NCBI GenBank assembly: GCA_040901765.1
Contig: JBBDYG010000053.1
Coordinates: 1 to 33,262 of the forward strand
Source: JBBDYG01 sp040901765
GTDB lineage: Bacteria > Planctomycetota > Planctomycetia > Pirellulales > Lacipirellulaceae
Direction: 5' to 3'
DNA length: 33,262 bases
The first letter of the stretch is position 1. The number at the start of each line of letters is the position of its first letter. The position numbers were made by a program, and so were the translations under genes. Positions 9,499 to 17,929 of the stretch are shown here, in pieces. The notes under the pieces are model-generated. The model saw only the letters and a program-made list of their open reading frames with translations. It ran no database searches and had not been told where the DNA came from.

Positions 9499-11445
9499 AT
9501 GCGCAATAGCAATCGACGCTGGTGTCTTGTCGCGCTGTCGGTTATAGGCGCAATAGAATTCGCGACCGTCGTTGTTGCACAAGTGCAGACCGAACACTTT
9601 GAGAGCAACGTCGATTCCACGGTGAAGCCGTGGACCAATCTTGATTTCTACAACGACCCGAAGAACTTCAAGTTCGCGATCGTGAGCGATCGCACAGGCG
9701 GCCTGCGGCCAGGCGTGTTTGCCGACGCGGTGAAGAAGCTGAATTTGCTCATGCCCGAATTCGTCATGAGCGTGGGCGATTTCATTCCGGGCAATACGGC
9801 CGACCGCGCGCAATTGGAGAAGGAATGGTCGGAGTTTGACGCGGAGCTAAAACCGCTCAAAGTTCCCTTCTTCTTCGTTCCTGGTAACCACGACATCAAC
9901 AACGACGTCATGCGCGAAGTTTGGAAGGAACGCTCCGGCGTGCCGTTTTATTCTTTTGTCTATAAGAACGTCCTCTTCTTGGCCTTGGACACGACGGGGG
10001 AGAAAGGCGACATCGTACCGGATTACCAAGTCGAATACATGCGCAAAGTGCTCGAAAAGTATCCCAATCCGCGTTGGACGTTCGTATTCATGCACCATCC
10101 GCTGTGGATGTACGACGATCCCGCCGGGTTTGCCGAGGTGGAGAAGCTTCTGGATGGCCGGCAGCACACCGTCATCGCGGGACATTTTCATCGCTACCTG
10201 CATGAGTGGCGAAACAACGCGAACTACTATGTCCTCGCAACCACGGGTGGCGGCAGCGAGCTGCGCGGCACCAGGTACGGCGAATTCGACCACGTCACGC
10301 TCGTTACGGTTACCGATGAAGGCCCCGTCATCGCCAATCTCCGGTTGGAGGGAATCTTACCCCACAACGTGACGAGTCGGGCCGACTATGAACTGACGGA
10401 GGCCCTCGTTCGCAGTACCGATTTACCCTATACGTTGTTCACCGACGACGAGGTCGCGGTCAGTGCAGGCACCGCCTACCTCATGTTTCGCAATCCGTCG
10501 GAGCGGGAACTGCAGGTAAAAGCACGGTTCATGCACGACCACCAAGTGCGCATGGATCCTCAGGATATCGAAATGACCCTCGCGGCAAAGAGCGAAGAAG
10601 TTGTCGAAGTAGCGATCCAATCCAGCGTGGCAGTTCCAACCGACAAACCGGCTCTGCTTCAGCTCAACTGGACCATGGGTTTCGATCTGGCTGAGGCAGA
10701 TGATCTGGTTCTGAGCGGCACACGCAACATTCCTCTACGGCCAAGCAGCGCCGACCTAATTGCGACCGTCGCACCAGAATTCGTCAATTCGCTGTCGGTT
10801 GTCGCCGCGGAACCGGACGAAGGGTTCACGATACGTTACACGATCGACGGCAGTACTCCGACGGTGTCGTCGGGCGTCTACGAACAACCATTCACGATTG
10901 ATGAGGCGATGACCGTCAAAGCGAGGATGCTCAATAAAAGGGGGCATGGCTCCGCCACATCTACTCAATCGTACAGACCCGTGCCTGCCGGTACCGGCCT
11001 TCGCTACCGCTTCTATAAAGGCAGTTGGACTCGGATGCCGGACTACAGTCAGTTGACTCCGGTGTTCGAGAGCGTGGCCACCGATCTGAACGTGGAATCG
11101 CGGCAGCTTTGGGCGGACAATTGGGGCATGGTGCTCGAGGGCAATTTGGAAATCGAGAAAGCTGGTGCATACACCTTCTACTTGAAGTCGGACGACGGTA
11201 GCAAGCTGTATATTGACGACCGACTCGTCATCGACAACGACGGTGACCACAGCCTGCTCGAATTGAACGGTACGGCGAAAATGTCCGCCGGGGCACATAA
11301 ACTCCGCATCGATTACTTCGAGGCCGGCGCTGAAGCCATCCTTGCGCTGGACCTTGAGGGGCCCGGCATGAAGCGACAGCCGTTACCCTTCGATAAGGTG
11401 TCACACGAAGAGTCCCCGAATGTTCCCGTCATCCCGCGGCGCTAG
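9499..11445 (+). CDS. Secreted metallophosphoesterase with chitobiase-like and PA14 domains
   Basis: A signal peptide (to about residue 28) leads into a calcineurin-like phosphoesterase domain. Its metal-binding blocks are D64 in SDRTGG (the usual DxH is replaced by DRT), GD at 93-94, GNHD at 129-132, HH at 199-200 and GHFH at 228-231. Around 420-490 lies a chitobiase/beta-hexosaminidase C-terminal-like domain (IRYTIDGSTPT). Residues about 500-640 form a PA14 domain (LKSDDGSKLYIDDRLVIDND). Family knowledge predicts an exported phosphomonoesterase or diesterase held to sugar by the accessory domains. ATG 9499 was chosen; a TTG directly before it is also possible, since GGAG at 9484-9487 has 8 bases spacing to it and 11 to the ATG. 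The substrate is unknown. Confidence 0.9.
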   Translation: MRNSNRRWCLVALSVIGAIEFATVVVAQVQTEHFESNVDSTVKPWTNLDFYNDPKNFKFAIVSDRTGGLRPGVFADAVKKLNLLMPEFVMSVGDFIPGNTADRAQLEKEWSEFDAELKPLKVPFFFVPGNHDINNDVMREVWKERSGVPFYSFVYKNVLFLALDTTGEKGDIVPDYQVEYMRKVLEKYPNPRWTFVFMHHPLWMYDDPAGFAEVEKLLDGRQHTVIAGHFHRYLHEWRNNANYYVLATTGGGSELRGTRYGEFDHVTLVTVTDEGPVIANLRLEGILPHNVTSRADYELTEALVRSTDLPYTLFTDDEVAVSAGTAYLMFRNPSERELQVKARFMHDHQVRMDPQDIEMTLAAKSEEVVEVAIQSSVAVPTDKPALLQLNWTMGFDLAEADDLVLSGTRNIPLRPSSADLIATVAPEFVNSLSVVAAEPDEGFTIRYTIDGSTPTVSSGVYEQPFTIDEAMTVKARMLNKRGHGSATSTQSYRPVPAGTGLRYRFYKGSWTRMPDYSQLTPVFESVATDLNVESRQLWADNWGMVLEGNLEIEKAGAYTFYLKSDDGSKLYIDDRLVIDNDGDHSLLELNGTAKMSAGAHKLRIDYFEAGAEAILALDLEGPGMKRQPLPFDKVSHEESPNVPVIPRR

Positions 11446-11540
11446 CTCAACAGGCAATCTAGGTCACCGGCGTCCCGCGGCCTTTGTGGATTCGATGGCT
11501 TTGCCGATGGCTACTTCGACCAGCAAAGAAAGGCAGTACC

Positions 11541-11891
11541 ATGACGACTCAAACGAAGTTCATCCGCCGCGATCCCGCGGAAGTCGAGCCGTGGGCGGAG
11601 ACATGCGGTGCGATTCGGTGTTTGATCGTGGAGTCCGATGGAGCCGCGGCCGAGGTGCATCACGTCGAAATTGAGGATGCGAAATTGCACTACCATGAGC
11701 GCACCGACGAGGTTTACTACGTCATTGACGGACAGGGGTCGATGATCTTGGATGAGAACGAGATCGAGTTACACACCGGCGTGGTTGTTTACGTCCCCCG
11801 CGGAGTCAAGCATAAGGCCATCGGAAAGCTGACAGTGCTTACCGTCTGCATTCCACGTGGGGTGCTGGACGACGTTCATGAACTGGAATGA
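11541..11891 (+). CDS. Small cupin-domain protein
   Basis: A 116-residue single-domain cupin. The first cupin motif is seen in LHYHERTDEVYYVIDGQG, which supplies two histidines and a glutamate as metal ligands. The second is in VVYVPRGVKHKAIG, with one histidine. The open frame extends 19 codons upstream, but ATG 11541 has a GAAAGG site 8 bases before it and begins with a normal soluble sequence. There is no signal peptide, so it is cytoplasmic. It follows the phosphoesterase gene by 95 bases on the same strand. Small cupins act as isomerases, dioxygenases or ligand sensors; nothing here decides between them. Confidence 0.85.
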   Translation: MTTQTKFIRRDPAEVEPWAETCGAIRCLIVESDGAAAEVHHVEIEDAKLHYHERTDEVYYVIDGQGSMILDENEIELHTGVVVYVPRGVKHKAIGKLTVLTVCIPRGVLDDVHELE

Positions 11892-12206
11892 GCGGAGACG
11901 AAGCTGACAAAGCTGCGGGTGGTTGCGGAACGCCGCATTGCTCAGGCTGTCCTGACGATCATTGAGAAAACTGGGTGGAACTCCGATAGAGATTCCACGG
12001 AACCACGGGTCAGGTTGGCCACTGGGGAGCATCAGCATTGCCACATGTCGGCACAACACCCCTGTTTTTGTAGAGGATTGCCACATTGCCACTTCCAGCG
12101 GGGGTGGCAAGCTAGTGTGGCAAAGCTGACGAGGGAGAGTCGCGGTCAGCCGCAGGCGACAGGATTTCAGAGATCCCCCTTGGAGGTTTCTAAGCGCAAA
12201 GTGCGA

Positions 12207-12422
12207 CTTGCACCCTGGCACCGCAGTGGGTTTGGGCTCTATTGGCGACTGAAGTCGCGCAAGTCCGGCCGGCCCAAAGTCGAGGCGGAAGTCCTGCAAC
12301 TTATTCGCCGCATGGCCCGTGAGAACCCCTTGTGGGGCGCGCCGCGGATTCAAGCCGAGCTCAAGCTCTTGGGACATGAACTGGCCGAGTCGATCGTCGC
12401 CAAATACCTGCCGCGAAACACC
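12207..12422 (+). pseudogene. Decayed fragment of an integrase-core transposase
   Basis: About 72 codons match the linker region of integrase-core (rve) transposases that are frequent in planctomycetes and acidobacteria. Landmarks are WHRSGFGLYWRLKSR, GRPKVEAEV, IRRMARENPLWGAPRI and AKYLPR. In intact relatives this is preceded by a helix-turn-helix region and followed by the DDE catalytic core; both are missing. The flanks read as unrelated sequence, and no terminal inverted repeats are seen. The fragment sits in the 586-base gap between the cupin gene and the convergent sialidase-like gene; the rest of that gap holds only short TTGCCACA-type repeats near 12035-12095. Confidence 0.7.
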
Positions 12423-12477
12423 AAGTCATTTGCGAAATCTCCTCACGAACTCATTCACACGCCGACTCCGCATTCGC

Positions 12478-13554
12478 CTACTCCTGCTTCCGCCCCAGCA
12501 CCGCCCCCTCCTCGAACACCGCGCGATTCACCACCGATCGTTCTTCTGACGTATAGATCACGTGAATCTTTCCGTCGCGGGTCTGAATGGCTACGGGGTA
12601 CGCCGCTGTGTCGCCGGGCACGTTGACGATGTTGCGACGGTGGGGATACGTTTTGTCGTTATCGGTTGAAATCATCGCGGTCAGCGGCATACGGTCGCCG
12701 ATGTTCGTGTCGTTGTTCACCAGCAGCAGGTGGCCGTTTTGCAGCTTGAGAAAATCGACAGCGGAGTTCGGGTTGGGGAACTTGGTGTCTTTGCCCTCGC
12801 TCCAGGTATGGCCGCCGTCGCGCGACTCACTTCGGATGACGAAGCGGTTGGGATCGGGCTCAAAATCGCCGCCGGGCCGGCAATAGGCGACCAAATAGTC
12901 GTTGGTAATCTGCACCGCCGCTGGTTGGAGATTGCCATTCGGTGAGATGATTCGGCCCGACTCCGTCCAAACTTTGGTCTTAGGGCTATACCGCATGAAG
13001 TAGCTGTACGTGTCCGACGCGGTCCGCTCGCGGTCTTCGCCCGTCTCGTGGTAGACCGGCAGCAGATACTCGCCGTTGTTCAGCACGATCGGCGCCCCGC
13101 GGACCATCGACCCCAACTCGAACGCCAGCATATCGGAATCGGTCCACGTTTGGGCCTGGTCCTTCGAGAGTTTGTACTTGATGCGCGAGGTAGACCAAGT
13201 CGGTCCATAATTGGTGATGTAAAATAGCCACACAATTCCGTCCGGCGCTTGCCAAGCGGCCGCGTTGCCCTCCGAACGCTCCGGCGTGTCGGCGATGATC
13301 TCGGGCCGGGTCCACTCCGTGCTGCCCTTGGCTAATCGCGACCCATACACGGCCGTGTCGCCTTCGTACTCCCCTTCGCCGCCGTAATAGACGACGTACA
13401 GATCGCCGTTGTCTAGCTCCGCGATCGACGCCGGGTGCTTGTATTTGCCGGGGATCTCCGGCCCGAATAGACGTTCGATCGTGATATCGTCCGCGGCAAA
13501 GGCGGGTGTAAACGGCGCGAGGGTTAAGAGAATGGCGAGCAGGGTTTTTATCAT
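12478..13554 (-). CDS. Secreted sialidase-like BNR-repeat protein
   Basis: A 358-residue exported protein (signal peptide 1-20, ending AFA before ADD) of the BNR/sialidase-like six-bladed propeller superfamily. One full Asp-box is present (SRDGGHTWSEG), with weaker copies (SKDQAQTWTD and STDNDKTYPH). The arginine in AYCRPGG and the HPASIAELDNGDLY segment fit the usual blade pattern, but I cannot place a full sialidase Arg triad and the RIP motif is absent. The safe call is a propeller glycosidase-like protein. It is the second gene of a minus-strand pair, 46 bases after the coiled-coil protein gene, and diverges from the plus-strand cluster that encodes two more BNR propellers. No clear ribosome site precedes its ATG. 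Confidence 0.85.
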   Translation of the reverse strand: MIKTLLAILLTLAPFTPAFAADDITIERLFGPEIPGKYKHPASIAELDNGDLYVVYYGGEGEYEGDTAVYGSRLAKGSTEWTRPEIIADTPERSEGNAAAWQAPDGIVWLFYITNYGPTWSTSRIKYKLSKDQAQTWTDSDMLAFELGSMVRGAPIVLNNGEYLLPVYHETGEDRERTASDTYSYFMRYSPKTKVWTESGRIISPNGNLQPAAVQITNDYLVAYCRPGGDFEPDPNRFVIRSESRDGGHTWSEGKDTKFPNPNSAVDFLKLQNGHLLLVNNDTNIGDRMPLTAMISTDNDKTYPHRRNIVNVPGDTAAYPVAIQTRDGKIHVIYTSEERSVVNRAVFEEGAVLGRKQE

Positions 13555-13600
13555 GGTGCGAATAGCGAATTAATTTGGAGGACAGACCGTCGTTGGTTTA

Positions 13601-14407
13601 TTATTCTACCTCACCGGAAAACTGCTTTTTCAGTTTAGCCAACTCACGCGTGAGCCGCTCAACTTCCCGTTCCAGATTGAGGATCTGTTGCCCGAATCGG
13701 GCGTCGCTCTTCTCCGCCGTCATCGCCACGCAGAACGGGGCAGCCGCCTGGCCCAGGGAGACGAACTCGATGCTCGCAACGCGCGCCTCGGGGCGGGGGT
13801 TCTCCCAGGTGCTCAAATACAGCCGCAATGGCGTGTCGGTATGCCGGGCTTCACTGCGCTGCCGCAAGTGAGGATTGTTGCCCGTCCAAACCACCTTGCC
13901 CCGCTCGGTCGCCTTTGCATTGTCCCAGATACTCCACCAATCGCGCACGTCGACGCCGTAAATAATCGGAATCGCCTCGGCGCTACCATCTTCGTAAACC
14001 ACTTCGTAATAGCCGATGGGCGTTCCGTCGGCGACCCAGTGGCCCAGAGAATCGCCCCGGCTACCGTAGGCACCCCACCGCGCCGCATGCAAAAAATGGA
14101 TTCGTTTGGCGTGCTGTCCGACCTCGATGTCCTCCACGCGCGTGGGATGGTCCGGCAAGAACTTACCCGAAACCTGAACCAGGTCGTCGCCGATACGAAA
14201 TGGAATCCCGCCCAACTCGCAATCGCCCCTTGCAAGCTCGGAAAGTGAGTCCCCCGGGTAATCACCGGGAAGGAAGTCCTCGTCCAGAGGCTGGTTGACG
14301 TGCGATTGCAAGTCGACGTGATGAAGTCGAGAATCGGAATCCTCGGCCGCCGCTGCGGTAACGGCTGCGAATAGAAACGCAAGCGCACTTGCTGACTTGA
14401 AGCACAT
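13601..14407 (-). CDS. Secreted protein with C-terminal coiled coil, unknown function
   Basis: I do not recognise a named domain. The 268-residue product has a signal peptide (MCFKSASALAFLFAAVTAAAA) and then a region rich in beta structure, with conserved-looking aromatic segments (HFLHAARWGAYG, DVRDWWSIWD). It ends with about 30 residues of heptad-like helix (NLEREVERLTRELAKLKKQF). The middle looks like a beta-sandwich, possibly carbohydrate-binding. ATG 14407 has an AAGAG site 8 bases upstream; a GTG six codons earlier is also open. It is the first gene of the minus-strand pair with the BNR protein and lies downstream of the candidate promoter at 14554-14582. Confidence 0.75.
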   Translation of the reverse strand: MCFKSASALAFLFAAVTAAAAEDSDSRLHHVDLQSHVNQPLDEDFLPGDYPGDSLSELARGDCELGGIPFRIGDDLVQVSGKFLPDHPTRVEDIEVGQHAKRIHFLHAARWGAYGSRGDSLGHWVADGTPIGYYEVVYEDGSAEAIPIIYGVDVRDWWSIWDNAKATERGKVVWTGNNPHLRQRSEARHTDTPLRLYLSTWENPRPEARVASIEFVSLGQAAAPFCVAMTAEKSDARFGQQILNLEREVERLTRELAKLKKQFSGEVE

Positions 14408-14553
14408 TAGAACTACTCTTGGCACTGGTAGGGTCTGAGCGTGGACACATCGTTGCGAAAATCGGCGATTCGCTCGCTGGCGGTTTTAAGCACCAGCCGC
14501 CAGACGGGCGTGGCCGCATCAGACGACGGCCACCCTGTGAGAGAACGTTGTCG

Positions 14554-14582
14554 ATTATCTGGGTTGCCGCGCGCAGAAACAA
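14554..14582 (-). promoter_or_regulatory. Candidate promoter for the minus-strand BNR pair
   Basis: Read on the minus strand, TTGTTT (14582-14577) and GATAAT (14559-14554) are 17 bases apart. The predicted start lies about 140 bases before the ATG at 14407. Its -35 box is only 48 bases from the -35 box of the plus-strand promoter at 14631, making a compact back-to-back arrangement through which one regulator could control both operons. The boxes are imperfect, so this is a prediction. Confidence 0.4.
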
Positions 14583-14630
14583 GCTGTTCCTTCCGCCGCT
14601 GAGGTTTCCAAAAAAATCCGAAAAAACGCT

Positions 14631-14658
14631 TTGACATGCGGCGTACCATTGGTATACT
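14631..14658 (+). promoter_or_regulatory. Strong sigma70-type promoter of the nine-gene cluster
   Basis: A perfect TTGACA (14631-14636) and TATACT (14653-14658) are separated by 16 bases. An A-rich stretch just upstream (14609-14627) resembles an UP element. Transcription would start near 14665, giving a leader of about 175-180 bases before the first ATG at 14843. All nine genes downstream are on the same strand with gaps of 85 bases or fewer, so this may be the main promoter for the whole cluster. Two palindromes overlap the boxes, pointing to repression. Confidence 0.6.
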
Positions 14659-14678
14659 AGCAGCATTCCAACGGTACA
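14644..14678 (+). promoter_or_regulatory. Candidate GntR/FCD operator overlapping the promoter
   Basis: TACCATTGGTA (14644-14654) is a perfect palindrome around a central T and sits between the -35 and -10 boxes. TGGTATACTA (14650-14659), centred on GTATAC, overlaps the -10 box. A further GGTACA lies at 14673-14678. FCD-type GntR regulators such as FadR and NanR bind TnGTnnnACnA-like or GGTATA-like sites, and a GntR/FCD regulator gene is third in the cluster. I infer that it binds here and represses its own operon when no ligand is present. Confidence 0.45.
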
Positions 14679-14727
14679 TTATTCGGACTTCGTCGGAAAT
14701 CGAAGGTTCAGAACGGCATCAAGGGGT

Positions 14728-14745
14728 CGGCAAAAGGGTTTGCCG
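14728..14745 (+). other. Leader hairpin
   Basis: CGGCAAA, a 4-base loop AGGG, and TTTGCCG form a perfect 7-pair stem in the untranslated leader, about 65 bases after the predicted start. No T-run follows, so it is not an intrinsic terminator. No known riboswitch is recognised around it. Confidence 0.35.
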
Positions 14746-14842
14746 GGCGGGTGGAGAGCAGTGTGCCGGCAGCGGGAATAGATAGGTCAGCGAAAGGGGC
14801 GACGCGTTTCTGGGGGAATTTCTACACGAGGGGGGATGACTA

Positions 14843-15613
14843 ATGTGCGAGCAGCGACATGGGATGGTTGTGTGGTCGGCGACGGTACGTCGCACACTCT
14901 ATATCGGAGCGGCGCTGGCCGGCTGTGTGATGACGCCCGAATCATCACCCGCCACCATCATCGCGCTATTTAACTTCAACGACATGGCAGCCAACAACAA
15001 CGGAACGACAGCGGCAACGGTCGACAACGCGATGGGCACGCCAACGCTCGCGCTTGTCGAAGAGAGCGGTCTGTTGGCGGATTTGAACGGTCAAGTCGGA
15101 GTTTCGTTTACAGACGAGGATGGCACGTCCCATTCGGCCGGCGCGGGTGCCGCCTGGACCACGGGCATCCTGAACACGTCGCTCGATGCGAACGACACCT
15201 GGCTGCTGGATCTCGACACGACCGGTTATGTCGATCTGCAGTTGCGGTTCGATTATCGGCTCACCAACGCGGTGTTTCAGGGCGACACCCTGCTGGGGCC
15301 ATCGGAGTTGACGCTCGAATGGGCCGTGGGCGTCGGTGGCTTCAACACCATTCAGACGTTTCAGCTTAATCGCAACAATGCGTTCAACGAGTTCTCGCTC
15401 GATCTTTCGGCCATTGCAGCGATCGAGAACGCCGCCGATGTGAAACTTCGTGGTACTTGGTCGAATGACGGTTCGGAGACTATCGCCGGCGGCACTGCGC
15501 CCAGCGTGCGGATGGACAATCTTCAAGTAACGGGCGTCCCGGAACCGGCGTCGGTCGTGCTCTTGGCCATCGCGGCGATTGCGCTGGGTGTATGTCGACG
15601 CAGGGGACGGTAG
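14843..15613 (+). CDS. PEP-CTERM anchored secreted protein
   Basis: A 256-residue exported protein. The N-terminus carries a signal-type hydrophobic stretch (TLYIGAALAGCVM). The mature part (about 40-230) looks like a beta-sandwich with FNFND and SVRMDNLQVTG segments. The last 25 residues are a PEP-CTERM sorting signal: VPEPASVVLL, a hydrophobic helix, and the basic end CRRRGR. By family knowledge, exosortase would process it for the cell surface or exopolysaccharide; no exosortase is in the window. ATG 14843 has a G-rich GAGGGGGG site with 7 bases spacing. It is the first gene after the cluster promoter. The mature domain is unassigned. Confidence 0.85.
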   Translation: MCEQRHGMVVWSATVRRTLYIGAALAGCVMTPESSPATIIALFNFNDMAANNNGTTAATVDNAMGTPTLALVEESGLLADLNGQVGVSFTDEDGTSHSAGAGAAWTTGILNTSLDANDTWLLDLDTTGYVDLQLRFDYRLTNAVFQGDTLLGPSELTLEWAVGVGGFNTIQTFQLNRNNAFNEFSLDLSAIAAIENAADVKLRGTWSNDGSETIAGGTAPSVRMDNLQVTGVPEPASVVLLAIAAIALGVCRRRGR

Positions 15614-15698
15614 GGAGCGGTTTGGAACGGTAGGGAGCGGTTGCGCTGTGCGTTGCGGGGTGCAACCGCTCCGCGACAGTGGAGAGACTTGGCAGGCG

Positions 15699-17903
15699 AT
15701 GTATCAAACGTTTGAAACATTGACGTGTAGAGATAGCGAGCAACGGCTATTGTTGCTGGTCGCCTGCATACTGGCAGCTCTACCGGCAACGGCCAGCATG
15801 GCACAGGATTTCGGCGGATATCCTCATCCCGTCACGAATCCCGCGTCGGGATTGATGCTCGATCTGCCCGGCACGGGAACCGAACCGACGGCCATCAACT
15901 ACGGAGCTTTGCCAGTTTTAAGCGGTGTTCACTCGGTCATCTCGCAAGGCGATCCGACTTGGCAATTCCGGCTACATAACTATATGGCCTACCACGACGA
16001 TAAGTTCTGGATGATGTGGAGCCACGGACCGTCGATCGAAGACAAGCCAACCCAGCACGTGCGGTATGTCACGAGCGCCGACGGCGTGAATTGGAGTGCG
16101 GAGCAGATGGTCGTGGGGTCTTCGAACCAATCGAATTTCCGGTACATCGCCCGCGGTTTCTGGCAGCGGGAGGGGGAACTGTACGCGCTGGCGTCGCACG
16201 ATGAAGCGGGCGGATACTTTGGCAACAACTTGGAACTCCGTGGCTTTCAGTGGAACCAAACTACCTCGCAATGGGACTCGGTGGGGATGCTCGCAGACGA
16301 CACGATCAACAATTTCGAACCGAAGCAACTGCCGACCGGCGAGTGGATGATGTCGCGACGCGGCAACAATTACTCGAACGACCCGAGTGATCGCTCGTGG
16401 CTAATCGGCGGCGTGGACGCGATCGATGATTGGGAGAATTCGCCGATACCCGTCGCCGCGAACAACGCTCGGCTCGAGGAGCCAAACTTCTATGAACTTC
16501 CGGACGGCAATTTAGTAAGCCTCTATCGTGACAACTCCGGGTCGAAGCGGCTCTACCGGTCCTTTAGCAGCGACGACGGTCAGTCGTGGAGCAAGCCGGT
16601 GCCCACGAATTTTCCCGACGCGACCGCCAAGTTTTACGACCTGAAGACCAGTCGCGGGGATTACTTGCTGTTTAGCAACGCGAATCCAGCTAGCCGCAAT
16701 CCGCTGACCTTGTCGATTTCCCAGGATGGGTTGGTCTACACCCAGATGGCCAAGCTGGATATTCCGGGCGGCGGTTCGTTTCAGTATCCGCATGCGATTG
16801 AGCGCGATGGCGAGATTTACGTCGCCTTCTCGCGCAACAAGACTTCGATTGAATTGATGCGCATTTCGCTCGATTCGATTGATGAGATTCTCGACTACGT
16901 GCCCGAGCCGCAACCTTATCAGGGGCTGCTCAACGGCGACTTTGAAAACAGTTCTGGAACGTTTCCCAAGGATTGGACCATCGTCCGGCCGACTCCGGCG
17001 TCCCACGCCGGTCTGGGGGGTTCAACAACCGCGGCCTATTTGGCCAAGCAGTCCGCCGGCGGCGCTCGCATCATGCAGAGCTTTGCATCGCCGGGACCGG
17101 AGTGGGAACTCGATCTCTTGTTCGCGACCGAAGACCCCGGCGACAGCGATGAGCGGGGCCTGAATATCATCATGCAGAATTCCGTCGGTGGCGGAAATTT
17201 GAACCTCCGCGTCAATGGCGAGGGGTCCGTACAGACGGTCGCCTCCAGTCCCACAACGGCGTGGTTCGACATCCCGAATCTTACCAATCTTGTCGAGTTC
17301 TCCACGGATGCCAACGGCGATGGGGACTTCAGCGATGCCCAAGATACGCCGAATGTTCACCGTCTGATGTTGCGAGGCGACTTCACGACTGGCTCGCCCG
17401 AGTACACCGTATTTCTGAGCGAAGCGAACTCGACTGAACTCGTCGCCAATGGGACCGCCAGCCGTTGGTTTGGCGGCTCGCCGGGCGAGGACGGAAGCGT
17501 GAGCAGCATTGCCTTCAGTGCGCAGAACAGCGGCGGCAGTTTTGTTGTCGATCAGGTTGAAATTCGCCAGCTTGGCTCGTTGCCGGGCGACTACAACGGC
17601 GACGGCCAGGTGGACGCCGCGGACTACACTGCGTGGCGCGATTCGCTTGGCTCGACGACTAATCTCGCCGCCGACGGCGATGGGAGCGGATCGGTAAACC
17701 AGGCCGATTATCAGCTTTGGAAGAATCAATTCGGCAATCAGTCCGCCTCCAACGCCAATACGAGCGTACCCGAACCAAGCGCGTGGCGCCTGTTGGCGAC
17801 AGGCTGTTTATTCCTTTTTTTATTGCGGCAATTCAGCAATGCAATTGCCAATACCGCCATTCAACGCTTTGTTTCCGTCTGGCCGAAAACCGATAGCCGA
17901 TAG
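15699..17903 (+). CDS. BNR propeller with lectin-like module, dockerin and PEP-CTERM
   Basis: A 734-residue surface protein. Signal peptide 1-35; sialidase-like BNR propeller to about 395 with Asp-box-like SADGVNWS and SSDDGQSW; a roughly 215-residue beta module from about 409 (starting LNGDFENSSGTF); type I dockerin about 628-680 (GDYNGDGQVDAADY and ADGDGSGSVNQADY); then VPEPSAWRL and a membrane helix. The tail after the helix is about 20 residues long and lacks the usual short basic end; its DNA runs into a degenerate intergenic repeat, so the true stop may have been lost. The open frame extends 40 codons upstream, but ATG 15699 starts the signal peptide and has GGAGAG upstream. The propeller is paralogous to the gene at 21904. 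Confidence 0.88.
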   Translation: MYQTFETLTCRDSEQRLLLLVACILAALPATASMAQDFGGYPHPVTNPASGLMLDLPGTGTEPTAINYGALPVLSGVHSVISQGDPTWQFRLHNYMAYHDDKFWMMWSHGPSIEDKPTQHVRYVTSADGVNWSAEQMVVGSSNQSNFRYIARGFWQREGELYALASHDEAGGYFGNNLELRGFQWNQTTSQWDSVGMLADDTINNFEPKQLPTGEWMMSRRGNNYSNDPSDRSWLIGGVDAIDDWENSPIPVAANNARLEEPNFYELPDGNLVSLYRDNSGSKRLYRSFSSDDGQSWSKPVPTNFPDATAKFYDLKTSRGDYLLFSNANPASRNPLTLSISQDGLVYTQMAKLDIPGGGSFQYPHAIERDGEIYVAFSRNKTSIELMRISLDSIDEILDYVPEPQPYQGLLNGDFENSSGTFPKDWTIVRPTPASHAGLGGSTTAAYLAKQSAGGARIMQSFASPGPEWELDLLFATEDPGDSDERGLNIIMQNSVGGGNLNLRVNGEGSVQTVASSPTTAWFDIPNLTNLVEFSTDANGDGDFSDAQDTPNVHRLMLRGDFTTGSPEYTVFLSEANSTELVANGTASRWFGGSPGEDGSVSSIAFSAQNSGGSFVVDQVEIRQLGSLPGDYNGDGQVDAADYTAWRDSLGSTTNLAADGDGSGSVNQADYQLWKNQFGNQSASNANTSVPEPSAWRLLATGCLFLFLLRQFSNAIANTAIQRFVSVWPKTDSR

Positions 17904-17929
17904 CCGACAGCCAACTACAGGAGCCGTCC

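Noticed and set aside
9247..9638. Minus-strand frames upstream of the phosphoesterase
   Set aside because: They partly overlap the real gene's 5' end, lack ribosome sites and show no family pattern.
12030..12130. TTGCCACA repeats as a CRISPR-like or IS-end array
   Set aside because: Units are short, irregularly spaced and imperfect; no spacer structure or matching inverted ends of the transposase fragment.
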